From Terfezia claveryi (taxonomy: Eukaryota > Ascomycota > Pezizomycetes > Pezizales > Pezizaceae), in NCBI GenBank assembly GCA_015179025.1, contig WHUX01000280.1, positions 1 through 61,205 of the forward strand: a stretch of DNA of 61,205 nt, written 5' to 3'. The notes below the pieces were generated by a model. It did no database searches. It had not been told where the DNA came from and saw only the letters and a list, made by a program, of their open reading frames with translations. Positions 47,654 to 58,760 of this stretch are shown here, piece after piece. The position numbers and the translations under genes were made by a program. Position 1 is the stretch's first letter; the number at the start of each line of letters is the position of its first letter.

Positions 47654-49074
47654 ATGCCTCACAAAACATCTTCCCAGCAAGCTACCTCTCAGCAAGCTAC
47701 TGCGCCAACTGGGCAGGCAAGCCGTAAACGTAAGGCCTCTCAAATTGTAGCAACTGTGATTCAACTACAACCAACAGTTGAAACTGCGGCGGCATTCACA
47801 AATAACATCACATTCGATAATGAGGTTTGTATAATGAAGGTAATATTTTGGTCAGATTGTAAGCTAATTCCGACATAGGATGGCAGAAGTGATTCCGAAT
47901 CAGAAGTGGAAACTTTCGTTGACACTGCTGTGCTCGCGCCGGGCATTGGAAGAGGAACACGATCCTTTTCAGCTATTCCCGACATTTTACAACCTTTTGC
48001 GAGTACCGCACAAAAGATTGTGACCAACTACACATATTATAGGAAACCTCTGCTAACACCGGGTGAATTACTCCTGCTCATACAGCATGCCTGGGATAAG
48101 GCACAAACGGGGCCTCACCAGATAGAACGAGTAAGAGCGTTGATACATTTGTATGACATCCAATCCGATTTGGGGCGTTGGATTGCTGATTCGAAACAGC
48201 TCAAAAGCATTCATTCCTGAACAAGGGCACATCTAATATATGAATGTCGGGCAAGCATCACGAGGGTGTATGGTATTAGCCAGTTACCAAAGGAATGTAT
48301 GAAGACAAAGGTTGAGTACTTGCTGGAAGGAGATCGATTTATCTGCAGGCAAAGCAGTCAGGATGTAAGTTGGTCGGATGGCAAACACCACCAGTCCAAT
48401 ATCTGACGCTAATATTGATGTCCAAAAAGAGTTTAGGGGACGGTTCCGTGCGAGGAGATTGTTAATATAATATATCAACGGTATTTCCAAGGCCCAAAAA
48501 TGAAGGGGAATAGGGACCGGGCTTTCTGGATAGAATCAATGGTGTCTTCATATGCTTTGTGGCCTCAGCAATGCGTTACAGTTTGAAAGCATGGAAGACA
48601 GGAGATTGTAATCCAGTCATGCAGGAGTTCAAATACGAAACCGCCTGGTGTAAGTTGAGAATAACCAATGAAGAGCAACAAATGGATGCACAATGTTGGA
48701 TAAGGGACTAACCAAAACAGGCACATATGAGAGGCTGATGAATACATGGGAGATTCATCCAAAAGCAATAAAGGACCTCATGGTGAATAATATCAAGGCT
48801 GACTTGGCTCGTCGGATTGCAGCTCAGGTAAGGATGGTGGAAGTAGAACCAGTTGACGCACCACAAGTCGAAGATGAAGCACGATATGAGGCGGAATTGA
48901 GAAAGAGCTAGAGCACTCGTATGAAAGATTAGAGGTGCCAGCAGAGAAGCGCCGTCGCGAAGGGAGTCTACTGAGAGATTCATCAGTAGAATTGGCTGGA
49001 CCATTAAACCCGGAGGTTGATGATGCACTGACAGGACAGGGGATATAGACGAAGAGGACACAGAAAGTGACTGA
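47654..49074 (+). pseudogene. Gene A of element 2: conserved accessory protein, several exons
   Basis: Exon 1 starts at 47654 (MPHKTSSQQATSQQ...RKRKAS), and an intron at 47825-47878 (54 nt, GTTTGT...GACATAG) joins FDNE to DGRSDSESEVE. The frame then runs to a stop at 48218-48220 and continues after it in the same frame, TRAHLIYECRASITRVYG, to VEYLLEGDRFIC. A further intron is likely from about 48366. Later blocks are IVNIIYQRYFQGPKMKGNRD, KAWKTGDCNPVMQEF, NIKADLARRIAAQV and VEPVDAPQVEDEARYEAELRK. The acidic end (GDIDEEDTESD) stops at 49072-49074. The same C-terminus occurs in element 3 (60873-61205). The pattern resembles DUF6532 from memory only. Confidence 0.6.
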
Positions 49075-49379
49075 AGAAGTCGGATGTTTGAGGGAATGGG
49101 TTTTTCTATGTCAGTTTCAAGGCTATTCTCTCTATGGGGTTATGTTATCTCGTTAGCTGTATTTCTTTTGCTTGCGTGTGGTCGTGTGTTTCTTTTTCAT
49201 AAAACGTGTTCACTGGAAGCTGGGACGGGGAAGGTTGGTAGATGTAATTTGGTGGGAGGAAAGAGTATGCATTGCTTGGATTTCATTTCTTGGTGTTGGA
49301 GGTCGTAAGGAACTTCTGCTGTGAATGAGGTTTTTTTTTGTTTATGGAAGATATGTTTGGTAATTAGCAAATGGAACGC

Positions 49380-50017
49380 AGATTAAAAGGAGAACATTTG
49401 CACATGCAGAGAGTATAACGGTCAAGTAAAGAACGTGACGAGTAGGAATAGAAACATCTGAAGGGCAATTATTGGATAGGGCAAGTTATGAACGCGAGGT
49501 GTCGGATTAAAAATATTGAAGGGCTATTGTAGGATGGGGAAATTAGAAACGCGGGGGTTTGGCTAAGAAACATCAGAAAGACAAACGTAGGATGGAGAAG
49601 ATAGAAACGCGAGGTGTCGGATTAGGAACACCTGAAGAGCTATTGTAGGATAGAGAAGTTAAGGACGTGGGGCAAGGGCAAGGAACGCCGGAAAGAGGAT
49701 TGGGAGATGGATACCATAAGAGAACGAAATAGATGAACAGTAATGCGGGAACGACAACAGAAGGTTAGATGTGGTCGGGAGGATAGACAGGTAAAAGTGT
49801 ATTAGCAAAGTCAATTAAAGGAAAAACGTTAAGAACGCGGGACGTCAGCTTGCATGGTAACAGCAGAGCTTAAGTAAGAGTTAGAGTAGAAATGTTGGAA
49901 GTGGTTATCGTATGTCCTGAGAGTTAGAGGAAATACCTCTGCATCACAACGTTGAGTTTTGCTATATGGCGTCAGGTGCATCTGACGCACCTGACGCAAA
50001 TAACGTAGTTGCTGATG
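49380..50017. repeat. Right subterminal repeats and terminus of element 2
   Basis: Four or more units of about 60-65 bp share AACGCGAGGTGTCGGATTA and a later GCTATTGTAGGAT (about 49430-49660). The outer end has GGCGTCAGGTGCATCTGACG then CACCTGACGC, an inverted pair, and ends GTAGTTGCTGATG at 50017. Element 3 has the reverse-complement version of both the array (60310-60440) and the end (59847-59900). Confidence 0.75.
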
Positions 50018-50992
50018 TTACAATGGGTAACCATAAAGCAATGAATGCTTTAAAAGGAATAAAGATTAATATGCCAGAAAAATTAAGAGGAGAAGACAAA
50101 AAATGGCAAGACTCACAATATTTTGACTCTTGGGCCACAGCAATGCAACGTTGGTTTGTTATCAAAAGAATAGATATGGAAGGTGCTTCAGCTTTGGAAA
50201 TTGTTGGATTCAGAATGGAAGGAAGCGCACTTACTACTTATAATCAATTCCTAAGAGAAAAAGAAAAGAATGCGACATTCTTTGGTTTCATACTAGTGCT
50301 AAGGGATTTTCTGATACCCTCTACTAGTAAGTACATTTTGTGGAAACGATGGGAGACAGCCACACCATACAAGGATGGACGTCACATGGGAATTAAACAG
50401 TTTGCCAACTGGCTTACTGAAATACAAATCAAATTGATTGACAAGGATGGCAAACAATCAATATCGCAGGAAGTAAAAAGAAGAAAGTTTCTTAATCACC
50501 TGCCGCCATATATGTCAGCTACATTAATTCCTTGAATCAAAGAAGAATGGTCATATGATTAGCTCGTACATCAAGTGGAGTCATATGATGCTTCCAAGAA
50601 GGATATTGCCCCACCATCCACAACAAACACATCCCGACGACAACACTCTCGGAATGAAAATCGGAGTCACGGTCCACGCAGGGACCATAATCAATGACAA
50701 AAAACAGGATTTAATCCTAGCAGCAATCCTAACAACAAATCCAAGACAGAAAATCGGAAGGACTCAGATTGGGACACCATCACAAAAAAATTGGATCAGA
50801 AGATGAAGATGCAATTAATTAGAGACAAGAAATGTCTATGGTATTGGAACCCTAGACACTCCTACAAGGACTGTAGGAAACGAAAAAATAAGGCACCTAT
50901 GCGTACAGCCGCATAAGATTTAGCTATGCCGATAGCCACCAAGGATAAAAACAACAAGGATAAAATCAAGGAACGACCCTTATTAAGACAGG
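50018..50992 (+). pseudogene. Gag remnant of a second retrotransposon family
   Basis: The frame from about 50023 (MGNHKAMNALKGIKI) through 50535 has a capsid-like region with YFDSWATAMQRWF and KQFANWLTEIQ, then stops near 50533 and 50560. It goes on to a basic, Asn/Ser-rich tail and CLWYWNPRHSYKDC near 50833, a zinc knuckle whose second Cys has become Tyr (TGT to TAT). It is cut on the left by element 2 and on the right by the gypsy-6 LTR. It does not match the gag of the main gypsy family. Whether it is Ty3 or Ty1 type cannot be decided without pol. Confidence 0.65.
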
Positions 50993-52157
50993 TGTCACGG
51001 GGGCCCTATTAACTGATAGTGCTCTTGCGATTATTAGGACGGCCGTAATTTGCTGTCACAACGATATCTATTCCGCAACACAGAATATCAATCCTATAGC
51101 AGTAAAGTTCAATCCAACTATAGTCCCTCATGACGGATCTTATTTCGCAACACAAAATAAATCCTATGTTGCTTGAACGTAAAGTTAACTCAAGACTTAG
51201 AACTTTGTAGGCTTTGTGTACTCAAGGTGCTCTTGCTTTCGAATACTCGCTGGTGGTAGAATAAATTCAACTGGAACTACTTGCACTATTTATATCCCGC
51301 GGTGTTCGTAGATATTCTTATGATAAAAATATTTTATAAATGCGGGCCTACCTGTCACCTTGGAATTTCTTCCTAAGTGTTATGCCACCCACACCTTTGT
51401 TAATGCAGTTGCTATCTGCACTCGTTGTCACAGGTTACTAACCCGAACATAGAGAAGATTCCCATATCTGCATATTATACGTACTTCACTTATAGCTCGC
51501 TTATCCCATTAAAGAATTCTTATTCAAGACAACTAAATTCAATTTCAGATACGTTACCAATCCCCGATACTATCGAATTACCATCCGACAATATCCGAAG
51601 GCATCTAATTATGTTTCCGGCAATATTTACTTAATAGTGTCTAGTATCCATTGAAAATAATTTTCAACTGCACATAACTCTATGAATAGAGAACCGTGGG
51701 TCACAAGTAGATTACCATTGGAAAGGTATCAACGCATAGAAGATTATAGAATCTTAGTTTATCTCGATACCCAAATTATTCATGGAGTTATTACCAATAA
51801 TAAGTAAACCTCCTCATGGACCTATTTGACCATGTTAAAAGTCTTATATCTCCACGAGTTTTACTCCGATCATAAAATGGATTGCAGAAATGGAATCAGG
51901 ACGAAGAGTAGGCCTAGATAGAACCTTGAAACATTAAATTCGGAGAACTTTATTTTTGGCCCTACCTTTGGCCTCTGTCCTGAGCGCACTCCCTTATAGT
52001 GTCACCGGACGCACTTTGGTCTAAAGTGCGCCCTCATGGCTTCATTTTTTTATTTATTTTTACCGAATTATTTTCCTGCAGTTCAGGGTAATAATTCAAT
52101 ATTCAGGGTAACGCCAAGACTTCAGGGTAACAGCTAATATATAGCTAGCATATATAT

Positions 52158-53183
52158 GTTCTGGTCCGTTCCGGGATCCGGTCCATACCGGTATGGCCCG
52201 GTCTATACCGGTATGGACTGGATATCGCAACGGACCAGGCCGTTATGGTATGGCTGGATATCGCAACGGACTAGGCCGTTACGGGATTAAATTGTTCAAT
52301 GTCATGGATAGCAACAAGGATTTACCACAATACCACAGCGGCCACAGCGACATTAAAATTACTAAATAGGGACATATCCGATATGAAGGTTATTTTTTAG
52401 CAACATTTGGTCAAAGAACATTGGAGATAACATAGGCGACCTATCCAAATAAAACTCAGTAGAGGTATAACCGAAATGAAAGTTATTATGTAGAGAAATG
52501 TTCTGGTCCGTTACGGAATTGAAATCTTAAGTTCGTGAGAATTTTCTTCAACGCAACACACTTGTTCAATGTAACATATTGTGCACACTGACATTACCAG
52601 AGCACACCGCGGAATTACCAATATACCACGACATTCCAGCCCTTACCATAATGTCAGTTGGTCAGAAGATAATGGTGCTATTGATTTGAATCAGTTTCAC
52701 CCCCTAGGTTTCACTTGATCTCGAAGCACAATTATTGAAGTAAATCCTAGGTGACCTTTGAGAAGTAATTCCTTAATATCCAATTCAAGTACATGGTGAC
52801 TAACAAGAACTACCTAGGTATTGCAGAATTAAAGCATACCTGCGAGACCCAAATAACTGCGATGGAAGGAAAGTAATGATGGGAAACAAGTGGCTTTGGA
52901 GCATGATGTAACATGTTCGTGATACTTTGCTGCATTCAGAAAAGAACAAGACCTATAGTACTATGAACGAGAGGTATTATGAAATTACTCGTAGTGAAGT
53001 TTGAGCTTTTGTTATGTATAAAATATAATAGACCCGGTTTCCACTCAATTTGGCTTCGTTCATCGCTCAGAGTGTAGATATATACCATTCCGGAACGGCC
53101 CGGCAATCTCGCAATGGCCCGGGCAATCCCGGAACGGCCCGGTCCATACCGGTATGGACCGGAATCCCGGAACAGACCAGAAC
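52158..53183 (-). mobile_element. M2: 1.03-kb non-autonomous element of the M1 family
   Basis: The inverted ends GTTCTGGTCCGTTCCGGGAT and (reversed right end) GTTCTGGTCTGTTCCGGGAT extend about 40 bp and include CCATACCGGTATGG. ATATATAT lies on both sides (52150-52157, 53184-53191), where other LTR copies have it once. The TA-rich target makes the exact duplication length (6 or 8 bp) uncertain. Its left part is the reverse complement of the right part of M1. There is no ORF of substance. Confidence 0.85.
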
Positions 53184-53919
53184 ATATATATGCATATAGT
53201 CAGCATATTAATCTGAGTATAACTATTGAACCATTAATCGGATACTTATGAAACTCGAACCGTAGCTCCCTCAAGGGTCTATGGACGTTCCATAAGGGTC
53301 TTAACCATCCAGGATGATTATTAACCAATCCGAGGTTCATACCCGTTTCATATACTTAACTCTTATAGATAAGTATTAGAAACGTTTGCACCACACTACT
53401 AAGAGTGTACCTACATCAGGATAGATATTTCTGTGCCGCAACGCCCCCTGCAGGCGCCCTGATGGACCACCTTGTACCTCTCCTGCCCTCTGCGTTAGGT
53501 CGCCCCGACGCCACTTCTGGCGCATCAGGATATATATTTCTGTGCCGCAACGCCCGCTCCCGGCACCCTGACGGACTATCTTCTACCTGACCCGCCTTGT
53601 GCGTCAGGTCGCCCCGACGCCACAACACCATCACCAGGCGCCCTGACCATTGCCCTATTCTAGCTGCGCACCCTAGGAACCCTAGCCCTTGTGTCGCTCG
53701 GGCGCCATGTCTTCCGAGGTACCGCCCTGGCGCCTTGTGTTCCGAGGTGCCACCGTGGTGCGTGTGTACATCCATGCCCTGGCACAACTACCTGTTAGGT
53801 GGACCACTATGTGCACTCGGAGCATGGAGGTAATAGCAGCTATACATTGCAAGAACTATGTACGTTTGAAATCTATATACATAGCTAAGCTATAGATGCA
53901 CTTCGAACGAACCATTCTC

Positions 53920-54135
53920 TCATGCATCCCACTTGAACTCATCCTGCACATATGCCTCCAAAAATCCTAGCGGTTCCCTGATCTGAGCCGTCTGCAAAGT
54001 CGTTATCGCCGTGCTTTGATCTAATAATATCCATATAGCTATTAACAACAGAACGCTGATATCGCGAGACTGCACATACCTAGAGCTACCCAATTGCTGG
54101 CTGATGTAGTCATCCACTGCCATGAGCAATGCCAA
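53920..54135 (-). CDS. 71-codon ORF in the left arm
   Basis: The ORF encodes a short protein with MAVDDYISQQLGSSRYVQSR, a hydrophobic stretch ISVLLLIAIWILL that could span a membrane, and an acidic end. The same sequence is in the right arm (58551-58760) with one residue changed in the shared part (V/A) and a shorter start. No family is recognised. Conservation may only reflect the identity of the arms. Confidence 0.3.
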   Translation of the reverse strand: MALLMAVDDYISQQLGSSRYVQSRDISVLLLIAIWILLDQSTAITTLQTAQIREPLGFLEAYVQDEFKWDA

Positions 54136-54139
54136 TTAC

Positions 54140-55200
54140 TAGAGCAATTAGCTATGCATTCCCATAAAGTCCGTGGGTTGGCTGGCGAGTTCACGTACCT
54201 AGGTATGTCTACGCATATAGATGGGGAATATCTCGGGAGTGCACTTGCGGAGTCCTAAGAGCAATTAGCTATGCCTTCACATACAGTCCGCTGGTTTTCT
54301 GGCGAGTTCACGTACCTGGCTATGCCTGTGTCTGCGCATATAGATTGGGGATATATCGGAACTGCACTGGCGGAGTCCTAAGAGCAATTAGCTATGCCTT
54401 CACATACAGTCCGCTGGTTTTCTGGCGAGTTCACGTACCTGGCTATGCCTGTGTCTGCGCATATAGATTGGGGATATATCGGAACTGCACTGGCGGAGTC
54501 CTAAGAGCAATTAGCTATACATTCACATAGAGTCCGCTGGTTTTCTGGCCAGTTCACGTACCTAACTATGCCTGTGTCTGCGCATATAGATTGGGGATAT
54601 ATCGGAACTGCACTGGCGGAGTCCTAAGAGCAATTAGCTAGAGTCCGCTGGTTTTCTGGCGAGTTCACGTACCTGGCTATGCCTGTGTCTGCGCATATAG
54701 ATTGGGGATATATTGGAACTGCACTGGCGGAGTCCTAAGAGCAATTAGCTATACATTCACATAGAGTCCGCTGGTTTTCTGGCCAGTTCACGTACCTGGC
54801 TATGCCTGTGTCTGCGCATATAGATTGGGGATATATCGGAACTGCACTGGCGGAGTCCTAAGAGCAATTAGCTATACATTCACATAGAGTCCGCTGGTTT
54901 TCTGGCCAGTTCACGTACCTGGCTATGCCTGTGTCTGCGCATATAGATTAGGGATATATCGGAACTGCACTGGCAGAGTCCTAAGAGCAATTAGCTAGAG
55001 TCCGCTGGTTTTCTGGCGAGTTCACGTACCTAGCTATGCCTGTGTCTGCGCATATAGATTGGGGATATATCGGAACTGCACTGGCGGAGTCCTAAGAGCA
55101 ATTAGCTATACATTCACATAGAGTCCGCTGGTTTTCTGGCGAGTTCACGTACCTAGCTAGCTATGTCTCCGCATATAGATGGGGGATATCTCGAGAGTGC
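54140..55200. repeat. Tandem array of ~108-122-bp units, left arm
   Basis: About nine units each contain AGAGTCCGCTGGTTTTCTGG, GAGTTCACGTACCT, a CATATAGATTGGGGATATAT segment and CACTGGCGGAGTCCTAAGAG. Two length classes occur, with or without TATACATTCACAT. The outer unit is the most diverged. Confidence 0.93.
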
Positions 55201-55499
55201 ACTGGGGGAGTCCTAACCTCAGCTTGACCTGCCGCCGACTGGCTGGTTGAGTTACCTGTGCAAAGAGGGGGCGCACGTGCTCTCGTGTTATGTTCGTTCA
55301 CGCATGCCTGGAAATATGTCTCGGTTGACGCGGCCGATAAATATGTGTGATTGGCGGGAAGGCAGATTGGCGCACGCTGGTGTGACAGATCAGCACATGC
55401 ATGTTTCAGGCCACATATGCCCGCCAGCCGTGAGATTACCGAAGTGGGTAATAGGTATGGAAGAGGAGCCCTCATGGCAGGCTTGTAAATATGGACTTG

Positions 55500-56475
55500 T
55501 TTATGCGAGAAACTCATGCTTTGAGACTTATATATATATATATGCGAGAAACTCATGCTTTTCGAGGCTTATATATATATATGCGAGAAACTCATGCTTT
55601 TCGAGGCTTATATATATATATGCAAGAAACTCATGCTTTTCGAGGCTTATATATAGATATGCGAGAAACTCATGCTTTTCGAGGCTTATATATATATATG
55701 CGGGAAACTCGTGCTTTGGAGATATATATATATATATATGCGAGAAACTCGTGCTTTGAGGCTTATATATATATATATGCGTGAAACTCATGCTTTTCGA
55801 GGCTTATATATAGATATGCGAGAAACTCATGCTTTTCGAGGCTTATATATATATATATGCGGGAAACTCGTGCTCTGGAGATATATATATATATATATGC
55901 GAGAAACTCGTGCTTTGAGACTTATATATGTACTCATGCTTTTCGAGGCTTCCAGATATATATGCGGGAAACTCGTGCTTTGGAGATATATATATACTCA
56001 TGCTTTTCGAGGTTTCTAGATATATATGCGAGAAACTCATGCTTTTCGAGGCTTATTAGTATATATGCGGGAAACTCGTGCTTTGGAGATATATATATAT
56101 ATATGCGAGAAACTCGTGCTCTTGAGGCTTATTAGTATATATGCGGGAAACTCGTGCTTTGGAGATATATATATATATATGCGGGAAACTCGTGCTTTGG
56201 AGATATATATATACTCATGCTTTTCGAGGCTTCTAGATATATATGCGAGAAACTCATGCTTTGAGACTTATATATATATATATGCGAGAAACTCATGCTT
56301 TTCGAGGCTTATATATATATATGCGAGAAACTCATGCTTTTCGAGGCTTATATATATATATGCGGGAAACTCGTGCTTTGGAGATATATATATACTCATG
56401 CTTTTCGAGGCTTCTAGATATATATGCGAGAAACTCATGCTTTGAGACTTATATATATATATATGCGAGAAACCC
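55500..56475. repeat. TA-rich tandem array, left arm
   Basis: About 27 units of 30-45 bp are built from TATATATATGCGAGAAACTC, then ATGCTTTTCGAGGCTT, with variants GCGGGAAACTCGTGCTTTGG. The many Tyr/Ile-rich ORFs here come from the repeat in all frames. Confidence 0.92.
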
Positions 56476-56496
56476 ATCGTTAGTTTCATCTGGAAG

Positions 56497-56850
56497 CCTC
56501 GAAAAGCATGAGTATATATATAAGTCTCAAAGCACGAGTTTCTCGCATATATATATATATATCTCCAAAGCACAAGTTTCCCGCATATATACTAATAAGC
56601 CTCAAGAGCACGAGTTTCTCGCATATATATATATATATCTCCAAAGCACGAGTTTCCCGCATATATACTAATAAGCCTCGAAAAGCATGAGTTTCTCGCA
56701 TATATATCTAGAAACCTCGAAAAGCATGAGTATATATATATATCTAGAAACCTCGAAAAGCATGAGTATATATATATAAGCCTCGAAAAGCATGAGTTTC
56801 TCGCATATATATATATATAAGTCTCAAAGCATGAGTTTCTCGCATAAACA
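56497..56850. repeat. TA-rich tandem array, right arm
   Basis: About nine units are the reverse complement of the left-arm type (CTCGAAAAGCATGAG...TTTCTCGCATATATAT). The array is roughly a third as long as its partner. Confidence 0.92.
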
Positions 56851-57189
56851 AGTCCATATTTACAAGCCTGCCATGAGGGCTCCTCTTCCATACCTATTAC
56901 CCACTTCGGTAATCTCACGGCTGGCGGGCATATGTGGCCTGAAACATGCATGTGCTGATCTGTCACACCAGCGTGCGCCAATCTGCCTTCCCGCCAATCA
57001 CACATATTTGTCGGCCGCATCAACCGAGACATATTTCCAGGCATGCGTGAACGAACATAACACGAGAGCACGTGCGCCCCCTCTTTGCACAGGTAACTCA
57101 ACCAGCCAGTCGGCGGCAGGTCAAGCTGAGGTTAGGACTCCCCCAGTGCACTCTCGAGATATCCCCCATCTATATGCGGAGACATAGCT

Positions 57190-58540
57190 AGCTAGGTACG
57201 TGAACTCGCCAGAAAACCAGCGGACTCTATGTGAATGTATAGCTAATTGCTCTTAGGACTCCGCCAGTGCAGTTCCGATATATCCCCAATCTATATGGCA
57301 GACACAGGCATAGCTAGGTACGTGTACTCGCCAGAAAACCAGCGGACTCTAGCTAATTGCTCTTAGGACTCCGCCAGTGCAGTTCCGATATATCCCCAAT
57401 CTATATGCGCAGACACAGGCATAGCTAGGTACGTGTACTCGCCAGAAAACCAGCGGACTCTAGCTAATTGCTCTTAGGACTCCGCCAGTGCAGTTCCGAT
57501 ATATCCCCAATCTATATGCGCAGACACAGGCATAGCTAGGTACGTGAACTCGCCAGAAAACCAGCGGACTCTAGCTAATTGCTCTTAGGACTCCGCCAGT
57601 GCAGTTCCGATATATCCCTAATCTATATGCGCAGACACAGGCATAGCCAGGTATGTGAACTGGCCAGAAAACCAGCGGACTCTATGTGAATGTATAGCTA
57701 ATTGCTCTTAGGACTCCGCCAGTGCAGTTCCGATATATCCCCAATCTATATGCGCAGACACAGGCATAGCCAGGTACGTGAACTGGCCAGAAAACCAGCG
57801 GACTCTAGCTAATTGCTCTTAGGACTCCGCCAGTGCAGTTCCGATATATCCCCAATCTATATGCGCAGACACAGGCATAGCCAGGTACGTGAACTGGCCA
57901 GAAAACTAGCGGACTCTATGTGAATGTATAGCTAATTGCTCTTAGGACTCCGCCAGTGCAGTTCCAATATATCCCCAATCTATATGCGCAGACACAGGCA
58001 TAGCCAGGTACGTGAACTCGCCAGAAAACCAGCGGACTCTAGCTAATTGCTCTTAGGACTCCGCCAGTGCAGTTCCGATATATCCCCAATCTATATGCGC
58101 AGACACAGGCATAGTTAGGTACGTGAACTGGCCAGAAAACCAGCGGACTCTATGTGAATGTATAGCTAATTGCTCTTAGGACTCCGCCAGTGCAGTTCCG
58201 ATATATCCCCAATCTATATGCGCAGACACAGGCATAGCCAGGTACGTGAACTCGCCAGAAAACCAGCGGACTGTATGTGAAGGCATAGCTAATTGCTCTT
58301 AGGACTCCGCCAGTGCAGTTCCGATATATCCCCAATCTATATGCGCAGACACAGGCATAGCCAGGTACGTGAACTCGCCAGAAAACCAGCGGACTGTATG
58401 TGAAGGCATAGCTAATTGCTCTTAGGACTCCGCAAGTGCACTCCCGAGATATTCCCCATCTATATGCGTAGACATACCTAGGTACGTGAACTCGCCAGCA
58501 AATCCACGGACTTTATGGGAACGCATAGCTAATTGCTCTA
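57190..58540. repeat. Tandem array of ~108-122-bp units, right arm
   Basis: About twelve units are in reverse orientation to those of the left arm, in the same two length classes, again with the most diverged unit outermost (GCCAGCAAATCCACGG near 58494). Confidence 0.93.
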
Positions 58541-58550
58541 GTAATAGGCA

Positions 58551-58760
58551 TTGCTCATGGCAGTGGATGACTACATCAGCCAACAATTGGGTAGCTCTAG
58601 GTATGTGCAGTCTCGCGATATCAGCGTTCTGTTGTTAATTGCTATATGGATATTATTAGATCAAAGCACGGCGATAACGACTTTGCAGACGGCTCAGATC
58701 AGGGAACCGCTAGGATTTTTGGAGGCATATGCGCAGGATGAGTTCAAGTGGGATGCATGA
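58551..58760 (+). CDS. 69-codon ORF in the right arm
   Basis: This is the mirror copy of the ORF at 53920-54135, differing by Ala for Val near the end (LEAYAQDEFKWDA). Both copies read outward from the palindrome centre. Confidence 0.3.
   Translation: MLMAVDDYISQQLGSSRYVQSRDISVLLLIAIWILLDQSTAITTLQTAQIREPLGFLEAYAQDEFKWDA

Larger units (their letters stand above)
38695..50017. mobile_element. Element 2: second multi-gene Plavaka-type transposon, 11.3 kb
   Basis: The left end is CATCAGCAGAAAAA and the right end is ACGTAGTTGCTGATG. The order mirrors element 1: Plavaka transposase (-) toward the left end, gene X (-), a divergent promoter region, gene B (+), gene A (+) toward the right end. A MITE (41223-41470) and a solo LTR (44106-45560) were added later; without them it is about 9.6 kb. 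Unlike element 1 the two flanks do not match: left is gypsy-5 RNase H, right is an unrelated gag, and no duplication is seen. It may be a recombinant of two related elements or have suffered a flank rearrangement. Confidence 0.75.
53702..56475. repeat. Left arm of the large inverted repeat
   Basis: It pairs with 56497-58980 reversed. The outermost ~200 bp match with scattered differences (for example CATGTCTTCCGAGGTACCGC against CTATGTCTTGGGAGGTACCG), while the inner part is nearly identical apart from repeat copy number. The arm holds, from the outside in, a 71-codon minus-strand ORF, the ~110-120-bp tandem array, a unique ~290-bp block (about 55200-55490) and a TA-rich array. The short spacer near 56476-56496 has no mirror. 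Confidence 0.9.

Noticed and set aside
49966..50022. Start of the gag ORF at 49966
   Set aside because: The first ~19 codons come from the element-2 terminus; gag sequence proper begins after 50017.
55247..56701. Long Tyr/Ile/Arg-rich ORFs on both strands
   Set aside because: They are produced by (TA)n-containing repeats in every frame and have no non-repeat sequence beyond the short block at 55247-55490.
54140..58540. CRISPR-like array of regularly spaced repeats
   Set aside because: Units are contiguous 108-122-bp tandem repeats without unique spacers, occur as mirror arrays in a palindrome, and the host is a eukaryote.
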